A stretch of 15,675 bases of DNA from an uncultured Clostridia bacterium (GCA_934247125.1 CAKQIZ010000046.1:1-15675), one strand, 5' to 3'; positions 1-7,267 are shown, counted from the first letter of the stretch. Numbers and translations are program-made. Notes: generated from the sequence alone by a model not told the origin.

Positions 1-182
1 TCCGGTTTGCAAGAGATAGAATTCAAAAGACAGATAAAGACAAGGTCGAAGACATATTGCTCAGATCCATATCGAAAAACTCCTCTGCATTCAGACGACT
101 TAGGCGGGAGCTCCGTCATCTGGGGAAATATCCGTTCAGACATCCGTTTTTCTGGAGTGGATTCATCCTTGGCGGGGTATAG
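1..182 (+). CDS. C-terminal end of a CHAT-like (caspase-type) protein, partial
   Basis: Reading frame 3 is open from the window edge to a TAG at 180-182 and gives about 59 residues ending in RRELRHLGKYPFRHPFFW followed by SGFILGGV. The His-Pro-aromatic-aromatic-Trp, then Phe-Ile/Val-Leu, then Gly ending is what I know from C-termini of CHAT domains, a caspase-like cysteine peptidase fold used in bacterial defence and signalling proteins. The catalytic His and Cys would lie upstream, outside the window, so activity cannot be judged. The same tail occurs at the other window edge on the opposite strand, with only a handful of base differences and one clear cluster (Lys-Asn versus Lys-Glu). The near-identity holds in this frame and ends exactly at the stop, which supports it as the coding frame. 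CHAT assignment is inference from a short tail. Confidence 0.6.
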   Translation, partial: RFARDRIQKTDKDKVEDILLRSISKNSSAFRRLRRELRHLGKYPFRHPFFWSGFILGGV

Positions 183-651
183 TAACAATCTCGAATCTCA
201 AAATGGGACAAGTGTGTGAACGTTCTATTGAACTATATAAATGCCTGATCTGAGTTTATGCACGGAAGAACAGAGCGTTCTTTTAAGGAACGTAAACATA
301 TCAAGGACGCCTTCACTTTGAGGGAGTCCTTTAAAGTGGGCTCCTTCCTTCATACATTACAGCAAATTCACCATAAACCTTTCCCCAGCCTCGCAGCAGC
401 TGTGTCCATCTTTTAGTACCCGGTTAATTCTTAGTTGGTTTAGGTCAACAGCCCTTTTGCTGCATCGATGATACCGAAACCAGGTACCATAGCTTGATAT
501 ATGTAGCTACAGTGGCAGGGGATAAAGGGTTACGACCGCGATAACAGACATTATCCCCAATATAGCTGGCAGTGCTATTGCAGATAAGCGATACGTCACT
601 CCGCTGATGGGAAGCCATAATCACACTGCCATTATTTTCCTAATTGACTTT
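183..651. other. Intergenic region between convergent genes; no gene seen
   Basis: No open frame here has a convincing start and ribosome binding site. It separates the + strand CHAT-like tail from the end of the minus-strand DUF6273 gene. It holds a small hairpin (CGTTCT / GGAACG around 276-293) and two competing short stems near 303-338 that could act as a weak terminator, but no good U-tract follows. Parts of 445-620 on the minus strand resemble fragments of coding sequence in shifted frames, so decayed gene material is possible. Confidence 0.4.
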
Positions 652-1674
652 TTACAAATTATCTTCACTCCAAAAGTTGCAGACTGTACCCGCATAGCTG
701 TAGAAATCAGAACACGACAGATCAAGATACAAAGCAGGGCGTATTGCAACGCCACTACAGTCGACATAAAACGCATCATATACACCTCCGTCATAATTGA
801 CAAATGCAGTATGATCAGTAATGCCCTGTGAACGGAGCCACCACCAGTAATACCCTACGCCAAAGTCCTCTTCATCACCATACATTGCTGTTACGAATGC
901 ACTGCCTTCACAGGCGCGGGCATAAGATGTATCGCAGACCTCTTCAAACCCGTATGAAACGGCTGTATCAGAGTTGCAAACTTCATTTTCCGATAGCAGA
1001 AATATCTTATCACCGTTATGATCGGTATCATTAATCACTTTTGTAGTTTTTATCGCACTACGTTCGTCGGATGTGAATGCATGGTTTATAAAATTCAGTT
1101 TTGTATAATCCTCAGTATTGCCATTGAAAGAGCTGTCATATCCATTAAGCCAGCTCCTCATGGTGCATGTCTCCCATGTCACACTTTCTCTTGTCATGTG
1201 ATAGCGCTGAGCGTCTACAGCCTTTTCCGACAACAACAAGGCATCATTCCCATTGACATTCAGTATGCGCCATTTAATGGGCTCGTACCTGAAGTACTGC
1301 ACAGTATCTTTATCCTCTCCAATACAATTGCTGTCTCCATTTTCCGCATCATTGATGTTAACCGTTCTTAGACGTCTGTACTTAATACCATCCACAACAG
1401 CATCACCACTCTCGTCATATGCGGCAACGATTATCTTATTCCACTGCGCACTGCTGACAGTAACATACTGTTTATCATAATCACTGTCGTTCAGTTCATT
1501 AATACGCAAGGTATCTGTTTCGCATACAACTTCTGACTGAGGGTAATTTCCGAACCATATGCAGTCCCAGGTCACTCTCTGTCCTGAATCGATTGATGCA
1601 TCTTCTACGATCCTAGGACTCTTCAGAGCAGGCATTACTTCAAGTTTCTCATATTTCATCTTATTCTTATCCAT
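652..1674 (-). CDS. DUF6273 domain protein (copy 1 of a tandem pair)
   Basis: 340 residues. The ATG at 1674 is preceded by AAGGAG six bases upstream. Residues 35-48 (TWDCIWFGNYPQSE) and 130-150 (EPIKWRILNVNG, then LLLSE) are the opening of the DUF6273 fold. Residues 166-178 (TWETCTMRSWLNG), about 193-203 (NFINHAF), 222-231 (DKIFLLSENE), WWWLRS near 277-282 and the closing IRPALYLDL (311-319) follow in the family order. From general knowledge, DUF6273 is common in Firmicutes and looks related to C-type-lectin/FGE-like folds used for binding. There is no signal peptide or membrane segment, so the protein is probably cytoplasmic, unlike many secreted family members. It lies 66 nt downstream of a clear paralogue and is the last gene of operon B. 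No catalytic residues can be assigned. Confidence 0.85.
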   Translation of the reverse strand: MDKNKMKYEKLEVMPALKSPRIVEDASIDSGQRVTWDCIWFGNYPQSEVVCETDTLRINELNDSDYDKQYVTVSSAQWNKIIVAAYDESGDAVVDGIKYRRLRTVNINDAENGDSNCIGEDKDTVQYFRYEPIKWRILNVNGNDALLLSEKAVDAQRYHMTRESVTWETCTMRSWLNGYDSSFNGNTEDYTKLNFINHAFTSDERSAIKTTKVINDTDHNGDKIFLLSENEVCNSDTAVSYGFEEVCDTSYARACEGSAFVTAMYGDEEDFGVGYYWWWLRSQGITDHTAFVNYDGGVYDAFYVDCSGVAIRPALYLDLSCSDFYSYAGTVCNFWSEDNL

Positions 1675-1740
1675 TACATTCTCCTTAGTGTATTTCTCTA
1701 ACTGATCTTGACAACTGTTATTATCATTTTTATTGCTTTT

Positions 1741-2820
1741 TTATAAATTATCTTCACCGCCATCACTGCTGACCGTCCCTGCATATCTGTATATGTTAGA
1801 GTATGAGAGATCAAGATGCAAAGCGGGTCGAACCGCGATACCTGTAAAATCAGCGCCAATGCCGCTATAGTGGTCATAGGCAGAGCCGTCATAGTCAACA
1901 CCAGCAGCTTCATCAATAACGCCTGGTGAACGGAGCCACCAGAAGCAGTTTTCCAAGTATTGGCTTTGTGAACAGCTCATCACTCCCATTGCCTTCGCAT
2001 ATGTGCTGCTTTTACATCTGCGTGCCTCGTCATCTGTACTGAGGCTTTTTACAAATCCGTATGGGAGTGCTGTACTTGAATTGCAGACCTCATTCTCCGA
2101 CAAAAGAAATATTTTATCGCTGGTATTATAGCAACCCTCGGTACCATAGACTATATTGTCGCTATTTATCACTTCTGTTATTTTTATCGCACTGCACTCG
2201 CTCGGTGTGAATGCAGCATTTATGAAGTTCTTATGGCTGTAATCCGTACCATGTCTGTTTACAGAAGAATCATACCCGTTTAACCAGCTCCTCATGGTGC
2301 ACGTCTCCCATGTCACACTTCCTTCATCTGCATTGTTGTATTTCTGATCATCAAGAGCCCTGTCTGCAACCAGGAATGCATCAGTTCCATTAACGTTAAG
2401 TACACGCCATTTGATAGGTTCGCACCTGAAATACCGTACGGTATCATCGCCCCACTCATAACAGTCGCCGTATTCGGATTCGATATCAACTGCATCTATC
2501 TTACTCAGGCGCCTGTATTTCACTCCATCTACCATGGCATCCCCGTAGTTGTCATATTCTGCACTTATAATCTTATCCCACTGTGCACTGCTGACAGTGA
2601 CATACTGGTGCTCATACGAACCGCCGATCAGCTCACTGATTCGGTCTTTATCAGTTTCACATACCACCTCTGACTGAGGATAGCTGCCGAACCAGATGCA
2701 GTCCCAGGTTACCTTCTGTCCAGATTCCATCGATGCATCTTCTGCAATTCTCGGATTTTTCAGGCACACCTCCATCTCCGGGCCCGTTTTCGACTCACTG
2801 CATACTCTTATCTCGGTCAT
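1741..2820 (-). CDS. DUF6273 domain protein (copy 2 of a tandem pair)
   Basis: 359 residues. The ATG at 2820 follows AAGGAG with a seven-base spacer. It keeps the same landmarks as the downstream copy: TWDCIWFGSYPQSE (38-51), EPIKWRVLNVNG (134-145), TWETCTMRSWLNG (170-182), DKIFLLSENE (235-244), FWWLRSPG (293-300) and VRPALHLDL (330-338). The two proteins share long identical stretches around these cores and differ most at 105-125, 215-232, 255-292 and 300-325. That is the pattern of a tandem duplication with divergence in loops. Even the sequence just after both stop codons is related (TATCTTCAC-type tails), which supports duplication. There is no signal peptide. The role is unknown; a ligand- or protein-recognition function is inferred from the fold class. 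Confidence 0.85.
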   Translation of the reverse strand: MTEIRVCSESKTGPEMEVCLKNPRIAEDASMESGQKVTWDCIWFGSYPQSEVVCETDKDRISELIGGSYEHQYVTVSSAQWDKIISAEYDNYGDAMVDGVKYRRLSKIDAVDIESEYGDCYEWGDDTVRYFRCEPIKWRVLNVNGTDAFLVADRALDDQKYNNADEGSVTWETCTMRSWLNGYDSSVNRHGTDYSHKNFINAAFTPSECSAIKITEVINSDNIVYGTEGCYNTSDKIFLLSENEVCNSSTALPYGFVKSLSTDDEARRCKSSTYAKAMGVMSCSQSQYLENCFWWLRSPGVIDEAAGVDYDGSAYDHYSGIGADFTGIAVRPALHLDLSYSNIYRYAGTVSSDGGEDNL

Positions 2821-2869
2821 CTTAGTTCTCCTTTCGTTTAAGTGGTGCGTAGTCTCCTTTTATTTCTAT

Positions 2870-2878
2870 AATATACCA
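2870..2878 (-). promoter_or_regulatory. Possible extended -10 promoter for the DUF6273 pair
   Basis: On the minus strand the sequence TGGTATATT fits an extended -10 element (TGnTATAAT-like), about 50 nt upstream of the ATG at 2820. No recognisable -35 is present at 17 nt, so this rests on the extended -10 alone. It would allow the two DUF6273 genes to be transcribed apart from the upstream genes, which are 215 nt away. Confidence 0.35.
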
Positions 2879-3035
2879 TGCTGGGAGGCAGTTTTGTTTA
2901 TTTTGTTCCGAAAATGTGGAATCCCAATTTTTCTGCTGCCCTTGTTTGCTGAATGGACAAGGCTGTTCGTGCCTGATTAATACTGATGACAGAAAACATG
3001 GGATGCACAGACAGCAGCTCTGCCTCGTGCTAGTT

Positions 3036-3275
3036 CTAAAGCAAAGGAAAGATTTCCCTTATCAGCTTCTGGTCATTTATTTCTTCCAGATCGGCGTCTT
3101 CCGAATGTATCTCCATGACCTTGCAGGTACCTGTAAAGTCAGATTCATCCGCAAGCATCTCCCTTACATAGGCAAATTTTCTATTTTTATGCTTACAGGT
3201 CGAAATTACCATTACCTTTTCGTCGTCTGTAAAAGTGATGATATCATATTTTTTCAGTGTGTCGACGTTGTTCAT
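3036..3275 (-). CDS. Small protein of unknown function, 79 aa (possibly DUF1292-like)
   Basis: 79 residues. The ATG at 3275 has a GAGGG just upstream, a rather short spacing. The sequence alternates short beta-strand-like stretches (YDIITFTDDEKVMVIST, then RKFAYVREM) with an acidic tail (HSEDADLEEIND). Small Firmicutes proteins of the DUF1292 type have a similar shape (a D..K.MVI strand followed by a Lys/Arg-aromatic-aromatic strand), but I do not see a decisive motif. The first ~60 residues of the ClpX-like protein upstream (ATG at 5054) have a comparable pattern (SVKVMLIVDSVVYKGEEYARAEE), which may mean a shared small domain in this operon. It lies between the metalloprotease gene and the DUF6273 pair, all on the same strand. 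Confidence 0.6.
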   Translation of the reverse strand: MNNVDTLKKYDIITFTDDEKVMVISTCKHKNRKFAYVREMLADESDFTGTCKVMEIHSEDADLEEINDQKLIREIFPLL

Positions 3276-3338
3276 ATTCCCTCACTTTCTGCATTTACAT
3301 AACTATTATTAAAATCCTGCTGTGATATTAACCGGTGT

Positions 3339-4463
3339 TCATAATTCGTCACCGCCTTCCAGATACTCTTGTATCGCTCTTGTATATACTAAAAGAGATG
3401 AAGCAGCATGCTCATTGGCATCACTTTCGACACGCTGTGCGGCATAGGCATCGTATCCGTAGCTGTAAGCGTCCTTGTATTCGGAAAACTCCTTTATATA
3501 CTGCTCTGTTTTTCGGAAGCACATCAGTCTCCTGTCATCATCGCTAACTTTTTCGTAGAGTTCAATGAGCTGGTATGAATAGGCATGATATGCCTCGTGA
3601 CAGACTGTTCCTATCATTTTATATCCGTCGGCCTCAGACTCAAGGAACTTTTGATTGATTACTATTTCATGTCTGACCACAGAATAGTTTGCAACGGTAC
3701 GCTCTGCATTTTCCATATACTCGGAACCGACATTAAGCTCATGATTGATACCCAGACTAGTTCTTTCTAAATTCGCAACAGTCTGAAGCACATCAAGCTT
3801 TTCTTTCGTGGAAAGTGTTCTCCAGTCATCCGTTCCTGCCGCTGCGATTTTTTCTGTATAATCACTGAGTCTGTACTGTTCGGATGCCGATGCGGCTTTT
3901 ACATCAGGAAGATACATAGGCTGCCCTGTAATGGTTTTATAGGCGACAGGTACGAGAGTGAACAATGAGGCCAGTGCTGCCAGTACAAGGATAACAATCA
4001 AGATTTTCTTGCAGGAAACTACCCGGAAATTCACGCCTAGCTCTTTAGTTCTGTTTCTGCGTAAGGAGTATATTGTGTGGATAACCAGAATCAAGTAAGG
4101 AAGGCTCAGTACAATAAATATCACTGCAGATGCCTTCACATGTCCTGGCATATATACACGGTATGCCAGCATGGTATATATCCCTGCAGCATCAGTCATG
4201 CATACTCCCCGCAGAAAAAAGATGTGAATTCCCTCCAAATTCATTGGCAGAATCACAAATGCATCAACGGTCGCCATCACGGAAAATGCGAACAGCATTA
4301 TCATGACAGATATGCGGTATGTCGTGCCGCTGACAGGGTAAAAACACATGGTGTAATATATGTACATTGCCCAAGCATACCAGAAGGCAGTGACGGCGGT
4401 GTGAAGAGCTGTGGTTCTGAAATTATTTCCTGAATCCCTCTGCAAAATGTCTGGCTGCATCAT
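3339..4463 (-). CDS. Membrane-anchored gluzincin-type metalloprotease
   Basis: 374 residues. The N-terminal half is hydrophobic, with probable membrane segments near 20-40, 48-73, 112-133 and 152-175. The C-terminal half is soluble and carries HEAYH (His289, Glu290, His293), a zinc-binding HExxH motif within GTVCHEAYHAYSY. About 53 residues later ESDAN (Glu346) fits the third zinc ligand of gluzincins. It is therefore very likely an active membrane zinc peptidase; substrate and side of the membrane are unknown. Start: the ATG at 4463 follows AGGAAAGG at a normal distance. The gene begins inside the out-of-frame continuation of the ClpX-like gene (41-nt overlap if that continuation is translated), suggesting translational coupling between an AAA+-related protein and a protease. 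No family name beyond the zinc-peptidase clan is claimed. Confidence 0.75.
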   Translation of the reverse strand: MMQPDILQRDSGNNFRTTALHTAVTAFWYAWAMYIYYTMCFYPVSGTTYRISVMIMLFAFSVMATVDAFVILPMNLEGIHIFFLRGVCMTDAAGIYTMLAYRVYMPGHVKASAVIFIVLSLPYLILVIHTIYSLRRNRTKELGVNFRVVSCKKILIVILVLAALASLFTLVPVAYKTITGQPMYLPDVKAASASEQYRLSDYTEKIAAAGTDDWRTLSTKEKLDVLQTVANLERTSLGINHELNVGSEYMENAERTVANYSVVRHEIVINQKFLESEADGYKMIGTVCHEAYHAYSYQLIELYEKVSDDDRRLMCFRKTEQYIKEFSEYKDAYSYGYDAYAAQRVESDANEHAASSLLVYTRAIQEYLEGGDEL

Positions 4464-4559
4464 GTATATCGTCCTTTCCTATTTTGATAATCTGCTGTCC
4501 GTTCGAAGTATCGGCAGCGTCAAAGAATCTTTCATTTACTGCCTGTGAGAAAATGCTTC
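4423..4559 (-). pseudogene. Out-of-frame continuation of the ClpX-like gene
   Basis: After the G7 tract at 4572-4578, the frame reached by one extra G (or a -1 slip) reads GASGLRSIFSQAVNERFFDA and continues to a TAA at 4423-4425. This matches the ClpX sensor-2 region GARGLRSI and the helix after it, with Arg replaced by Ser. Its preservation suggests the break is recent, a sequencing error in a homopolymer, or a slippage switch. The last 41 nt overlap the start of the metalloprotease gene. Confidence 0.55.
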
Positions 4560-5054
4560 TCAGTCCTGACGCCCCCCCAGCCCCAGATTTTCAGCCTCTT
4601 CAGCGAGGCTGTCGGCCGTTTCGTCCGGTGAATCAATTTTAAGAAGTATATTGTTTATACTCAGAAAACGGGATACTTCATCAAGTATGCCGCTGTTGAT
4701 ATCCGTAAAGATTTTTCTGTAATCGCTGCAGGTAAGTCTGCGAACCGGTGCATATACTGAAATTCTCCTTGCTAACTCGGGAATCATTCCGAACTTTATG
4801 AAGTCATTGACACCGAAGTAAATGTCATTATCGGAGGGGCTGAACGAGATAATCAATTCATTGAAAGATGTCCCGACACATCCGTTTCCTGTGATTTCAG
4901 CCGCACTGCAGATTCTGTATGACTTGTTATCACCACTGCCGAAGCACTCTTCGGCACGAGCGTATTCCTCGCCTTTGTACACTACAGAATCCACAATGAG
5001 CATTACCTTGACGGATCTTCTTGGAACTATTAATCTTCTGATTTTAAACTTCAT
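4560..5054 (-). CDS. Small protein with the C-terminal part of a ClpX-like AAA+ module, cut at a G7 tract
   Basis: 164 residues as read. From about residue 83 the sequence follows ClpX closely: NDFIKFGMIPELARRISVY matches the ClpX segment around DLIKFGLIPEF.GRLPV. The helical lid subdomain follows (SDYRKIFTDINSGILDEVSR, then a stretch equivalent to EL.FTDEAL..IA). The Walker A and B motifs are absent: residues 1-82 are a different, unrecognised domain. The ORF ends in LGLGGRQD exactly where ClpX has its sensor-2 motif GARGLRS. One base of frameshift at the G7 run (4572-4578) restores GASGLRSIF and about 50 more residues. The ATG at 5054 sits about 18 nt after a predicted transcription start and has an AGGGG box, so the short N-terminus is probably native. 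It could be a regulator or adaptor rather than an ATPase. Confidence 0.6.
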   Translation of the reverse strand: MKFKIRRLIVPRRSVKVMLIVDSVVYKGEEYARAEECFGSGDNKSYRICSAAEITGNGCVGTSFNELIISFSPSDNDIYFGVNDFIKFGMIPELARRISVYAPVRRLTCSDYRKIFTDINSGILDEVSRFLSINNILLKIDSPDETADSLAEEAENLGLGGRQD

Positions 5055-5078
5055 GGTCCCCTACTTTTTTAAGATGTT

Positions 5079-5107
5079 ATGTTAAATATTCCTTCCTGAT
5101 ATGTCAA
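5079..5107 (-). promoter_or_regulatory. Predicted sigma-70-type promoter of operon B
   Basis: On the minus strand a consensus TTGACA (5102-5107) is followed after exactly 17 bases by TAACAT (5079-5084), four of six matches to the -10 consensus. Transcription would start near 5072, with the AGGGG box and the ATG at 5054 right behind it. It reads into the ClpX-like, protease, 79-aa and DUF6273 genes. Confidence 0.6.
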
Positions 5108-5423
5108 GCCCTAAATCGTTGATTTTTCAGGCTTTTTCTTTAAACATTAACCTCAAACAAGCCGCCGAAAATGCATAACAGTCATTGTATCATGTACTGA
5201 ATAGCTGAAAATGAGTATGTTTAACAGATCGTCCTTATCTACTGATTTATTAAGGCTATAATTCCTCTGTTCGGCTATGCTGGTGAAGCTTCCGTGTCTA
5301 ATGGTATCGTGTGCCAACTTCCCTCGTCCCACCTGTTTATACACTGAGTGCCGGCGAAGCTTTCAAACAGGATCGTGCCCTAAGGTATATAACTTTTCTT
5401 CATGGCTTTGTTCTCCTTTCAAT
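5108..5423. other. Scar region with a broken reading frame; no intact gene seen
   Basis: On the minus strand an AAAGGAGA box precedes an ATG at 5403 that reads MKKSYIP and then stops. The same frame reopens as GTILFESFAGTQC and continues to a stop at 5275-5277. This could be the 5' end of a gene destroyed by rearrangement next to the 188-bp repeat. An overlapping 63-codon frame (5153-5344) has no ribosome binding site and no recognisable motif. Confidence 0.3.
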
Positions 5424-5611
5424 TCATTGCTGAATTTCTTTTCGCTTATAATAGTGAATCTTTTTTCATTTATCGGGAGTTACTCTTAAAAAAATTTAAT
5501 ATTCTTTTCATGGTGTCTCCTCACGATAACTTGCAGACATTAAATACAAGAATTGATTTATACGAAAATTTGCGTCAATCTCTTAGCAGCATTTGTTTAT
5601 CTTTACGATTT
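5424..5611. repeat. 188-bp direct repeat, copy 1
   Basis: This block matches 12207-12394 in the same orientation over 188 bases with no net gap and only about a dozen differences. It ends against the decayed IS110 transposase remnant. It is probably the end of an older mobile element or a repeat mobilised with one. On its minus strand it carries a 13-codon ORF (5470-5511) behind a GAGGAG box. Together the two copies bracket operon A. Confidence 0.9.
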
Positions 5612-5644
5612 CTGCAAGGTCATCTTCATTTGAAATGCCAGATT

Positions 5645-6220
5645 TCATGGGATATCTCTGAGATCCGGCATCTCGAAGCTTCCGTCTTCCACAAGATTTG
5701 CTATCAGTTTCGGATCCTTTGTATCATCCTTCATCTGGCTGTTGGCCTCAATTTCCTTTGTTTGTTATACCGCATATGGATTTACCTGTACCACACTGAT
5801 TCCGTTTGAAATCATCCATGTCGCAATGCAGAGCCAATAGTGTCCTATCGGTTCCAGCACCATGATTATCTGGTTCTTGTCGTTCGCTGCAGCAAGTTTA
5901 ACAGCCCATTGTTTTGCACTTCTGAATCCCTCGGATGTGTTGCTGAATGGAAATGCTGTCCTGCTGAGTTCTCTGCCTCTGGTATCAATCGCTCTCAGAT
6001 AATGCGTCTCACTGCCTACATTGCATCCTAATATGAGCATATCCTCACTGATAAATGAGAGCTTCGCATTTTTATCAAATTTCCCATTGCTTTCCAGTTC
6101 ATGCCAGGTAAAGGATGGCAGATTGTTTATGATTACCTCCACTTTCTTCATAAGCTCCTGCTGTTCAAAAATATTTGCTGCTGATACTTGATTTTTCTTC
6201 TTTGTGCCTTTAACATTCAT
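5645..6220 (-). pseudogene. IS110-family transposase, truncated and decayed
   Basis: The frame from 6220 reads 151 residues to a TAA at 5765-5767. It has the IS110 N-terminal order: a GCNVGSETH segment (65-73), a FSNTSEGF segment (92-99), VLEPIGHYW (121-129) and VQVNPYAV (144-151). Beyond the TAA the same frame continues with QTKEIEANSQ, then DPKLIANLVEDG, as expected for the family, up to a TGA at 5645-5647, so the first stop is a point mutation (AAA to TAA). The first catalytic Asp of the DEDD set (normally in G.DV) is Asn67 here, while Glu123 is present. The C-terminal Tupase_20-like half is missing, cut off near the 188-bp repeat. No mobility is expected. Confidence 0.85.
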
Positions 6221-6360
6221 TTTAGATAGCTCTCGTATTTTAAGATTTTACTAACTGGCGGGTCGGTAACAATCTAAATTTACTTGAGGTATTTTCTTAT
6301 ATCAATCTCTCGACCTGTTTAAAATATACAGGAAGCTTTCTTATTGATGTATACAGCATA

Positions 6361-6573
6361 TCATCCTAAACCTTTCACTCGGGAAGGGGGGCAGACAATC
6401 CTCTTTCCTGTTTTGATGTATCGAAAATACCGATCAGACAAATAATGCGCAACTTTTTGAATCTCTTCCAATTTCCTTATCGGTTGGGCACAGTCAATAT
6501 TAAGACAACCATTACAATGTTTTCTCCGATTTGAATCAAGATGTGCTATAGGGGTATTCCACTCACGTGCCAA
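6361..6573 (-). pseudogene. 3' part of a split relative of the 147-aa E2-like protein
   Basis: 70 residues if a TTG at 6573 is used. It has no ribosome binding site of its own and overlaps the stop of the upstream 75-codon ORF by 11 nt in a different frame. The core is a Cys cluster (CNGCLNIDC) followed by PIRKLEEIQKV, then YFRYIKTGKR. The latter aligns with the end of the 147-aa protein (PVNSLSDMQTI, then IQEYIATGKR). I read it as the second half of a frameshifted paralogue, though an independent small Cys-rich protein cannot be excluded. It is the last recognisable piece of operon A before the IS110 scar. Confidence 0.45.
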
Positions 6574-6790
6574 GTATCAGGTCGCCTAAAACGTATGTTC
6601 GACATCTTCCTTCAAGATACACATATTTGAAAATAAATTTTCTGTCCTTACAAAAGGCTTTCAGATGTGATACCCCATGTAAGTTCACGACTTTCAGATT
6701 CGCAAAATATGTTTCAGTCATCGTTCCGATAACATTTCCACCTGTGTAAACTCTTAGGTTCACCTTATCAGCCTCCTCTAAGAATTCCAT
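6563..6790 (-). CDS. Small protein of unknown function, 75 aa; probably 5' part of a split gene
   Basis: 75 residues from an ATG at 6790, 20 nt after the stop of the 147-aa gene, with only a weak GAG upstream. Residues 47-68 (CKDRKFIFKY, then EGRCRTYVLG) resemble the segment of the 147-aa protein around residues 68-88 (DREYRFNYKK, then NGSWRAYILR). Joined by one frameshift to the following 70-codon frame, it would give a protein aligning with most of the soluble part of that neighbour but without its membrane anchor. The residues before that (LRVYTGGNVIGTM) have a beta-rich look with no match I recognise. It may be translated alone; function unknown. Confidence 0.45.
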   Translation of the reverse strand: MEFLEEADKVNLRVYTGGNVIGTMTETYFANLKVVNLHGVSHLKAFCKDRKFIFKYVYLEGRCRTYVLGDLILGT

Positions 6791-6810
6791 TGATACTCAA
6801 CACAATTCGA

Positions 6811-7254
6811 TTATCCAAATCTTTTGCCTGTAGCAATATATTCTTGAATATTATCAGCCCATACTCGTGATATTGTTTGCATGTCGCTCAGTGAATTTAC
6901 CGGACTATCCCAGCATACATATGGTTTAGAGCCATCCCAGAGTCTGTGAGTTGCATGTCCATCTGTCGAACGGTTTCCCAGGCTAGGCATTCGGAGTATA
7001 TAAGCTCTCCATGATCCGTTTACTTTTTTATAATTGAAACGATACTCTCTATCCTTGCCACCATGCCTATCATTTGCATAGTAGACCATTGGACCCGTTT
7101 CATTTTTTTGAGAAAGCGGCACCACTCTTGTCTGCTGTGGTGTCGTTCTTTGTGTTGTCTCGGCAGGTCTTGCTGGGGTCTCCTTTGTTCGACTGCAATA
7201 TATAAGTATGCCAGCAACTACCATCACTACTCCTGCTACAATCCATCCTGTCAC
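6811..7254 (-). CDS. Membrane-anchored small protein with E2-like H..H...C motif (candidate conjugating factor)
   Basis: 147 residues from a GTG at 7254, chosen because TAAGGAGGT lies seven bases upstream and overlaps the stop of the preceding gene. Residues 4-20 are a single membrane segment with no charged residues, and 21-50 are a Thr/Pro/Gln-rich linker. The globular part (67-147) includes YRFNYKKVNGSWRAYILRMP, then His100-x-x-His103, a Gly at 108 and Tyr-Val-Cys114-Trp-Asp. The His to Cys spacing of about 11 recalls E2 ubiquitin-conjugating enzymes (HPN...G.ICL). The end (ISRVWADNIQEYIATGKRFG) is a helix that is repeated in the neighbouring split ORF. In an operon with an E1-JAB fusion an E2 is expected, and this is the best candidate. 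The E2 call is inference; no family name is claimed. Confidence 0.6.
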   Translation of the reverse strand: MTGWIVAGVVMVVAGILIYCSRTKETPARPAETTQRTTPQQTRVVPLSQKNETGPMVYYANDRHGGKDREYRFNYKKVNGSWRAYILRMPSLGNRSTDGHATHRLWDGSKPYVCWDSPVNSLSDMQTISRVWADNIQEYIATGKRFG

Positions 7255-7267
7255 TTATAACACCTCC

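Noticed and set aside
7..219. Frame-1 ORF over the left window edge and its mirror on the right edge
   Set aside because: The alternative frame 3 gives an ending that matches a known domain style, and similarity between the two copies ends precisely at its stop codons, so frame 1 is a shadow.
445..620. Minus-strand fragments in shifted frames that recall a subtilase C-terminus (NPLSPATVATYIK, then VPGFGIIDAAKGLL)
   Set aside because: No Ser/His/Asp motif block is present, at least two frame changes are needed, and the match is short. It could be decayed coding DNA but does not support a named gene.
5153..5344. 63-codon minus-strand ORF with a GTG start
   Set aside because: No ribosome binding site, no recognisable motif, and it lies in a scar region where other frames look like broken coding sequence.
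5275..5403. Minus-strand MKKSYIP-stop-GTILFESFAGTQC, reminiscent of the start of a cytosine methyltransferase (FEAFAG)
   Set aside because: Only a five-to-six residue resemblance, with a stop inside and no following methyltransferase motifs.
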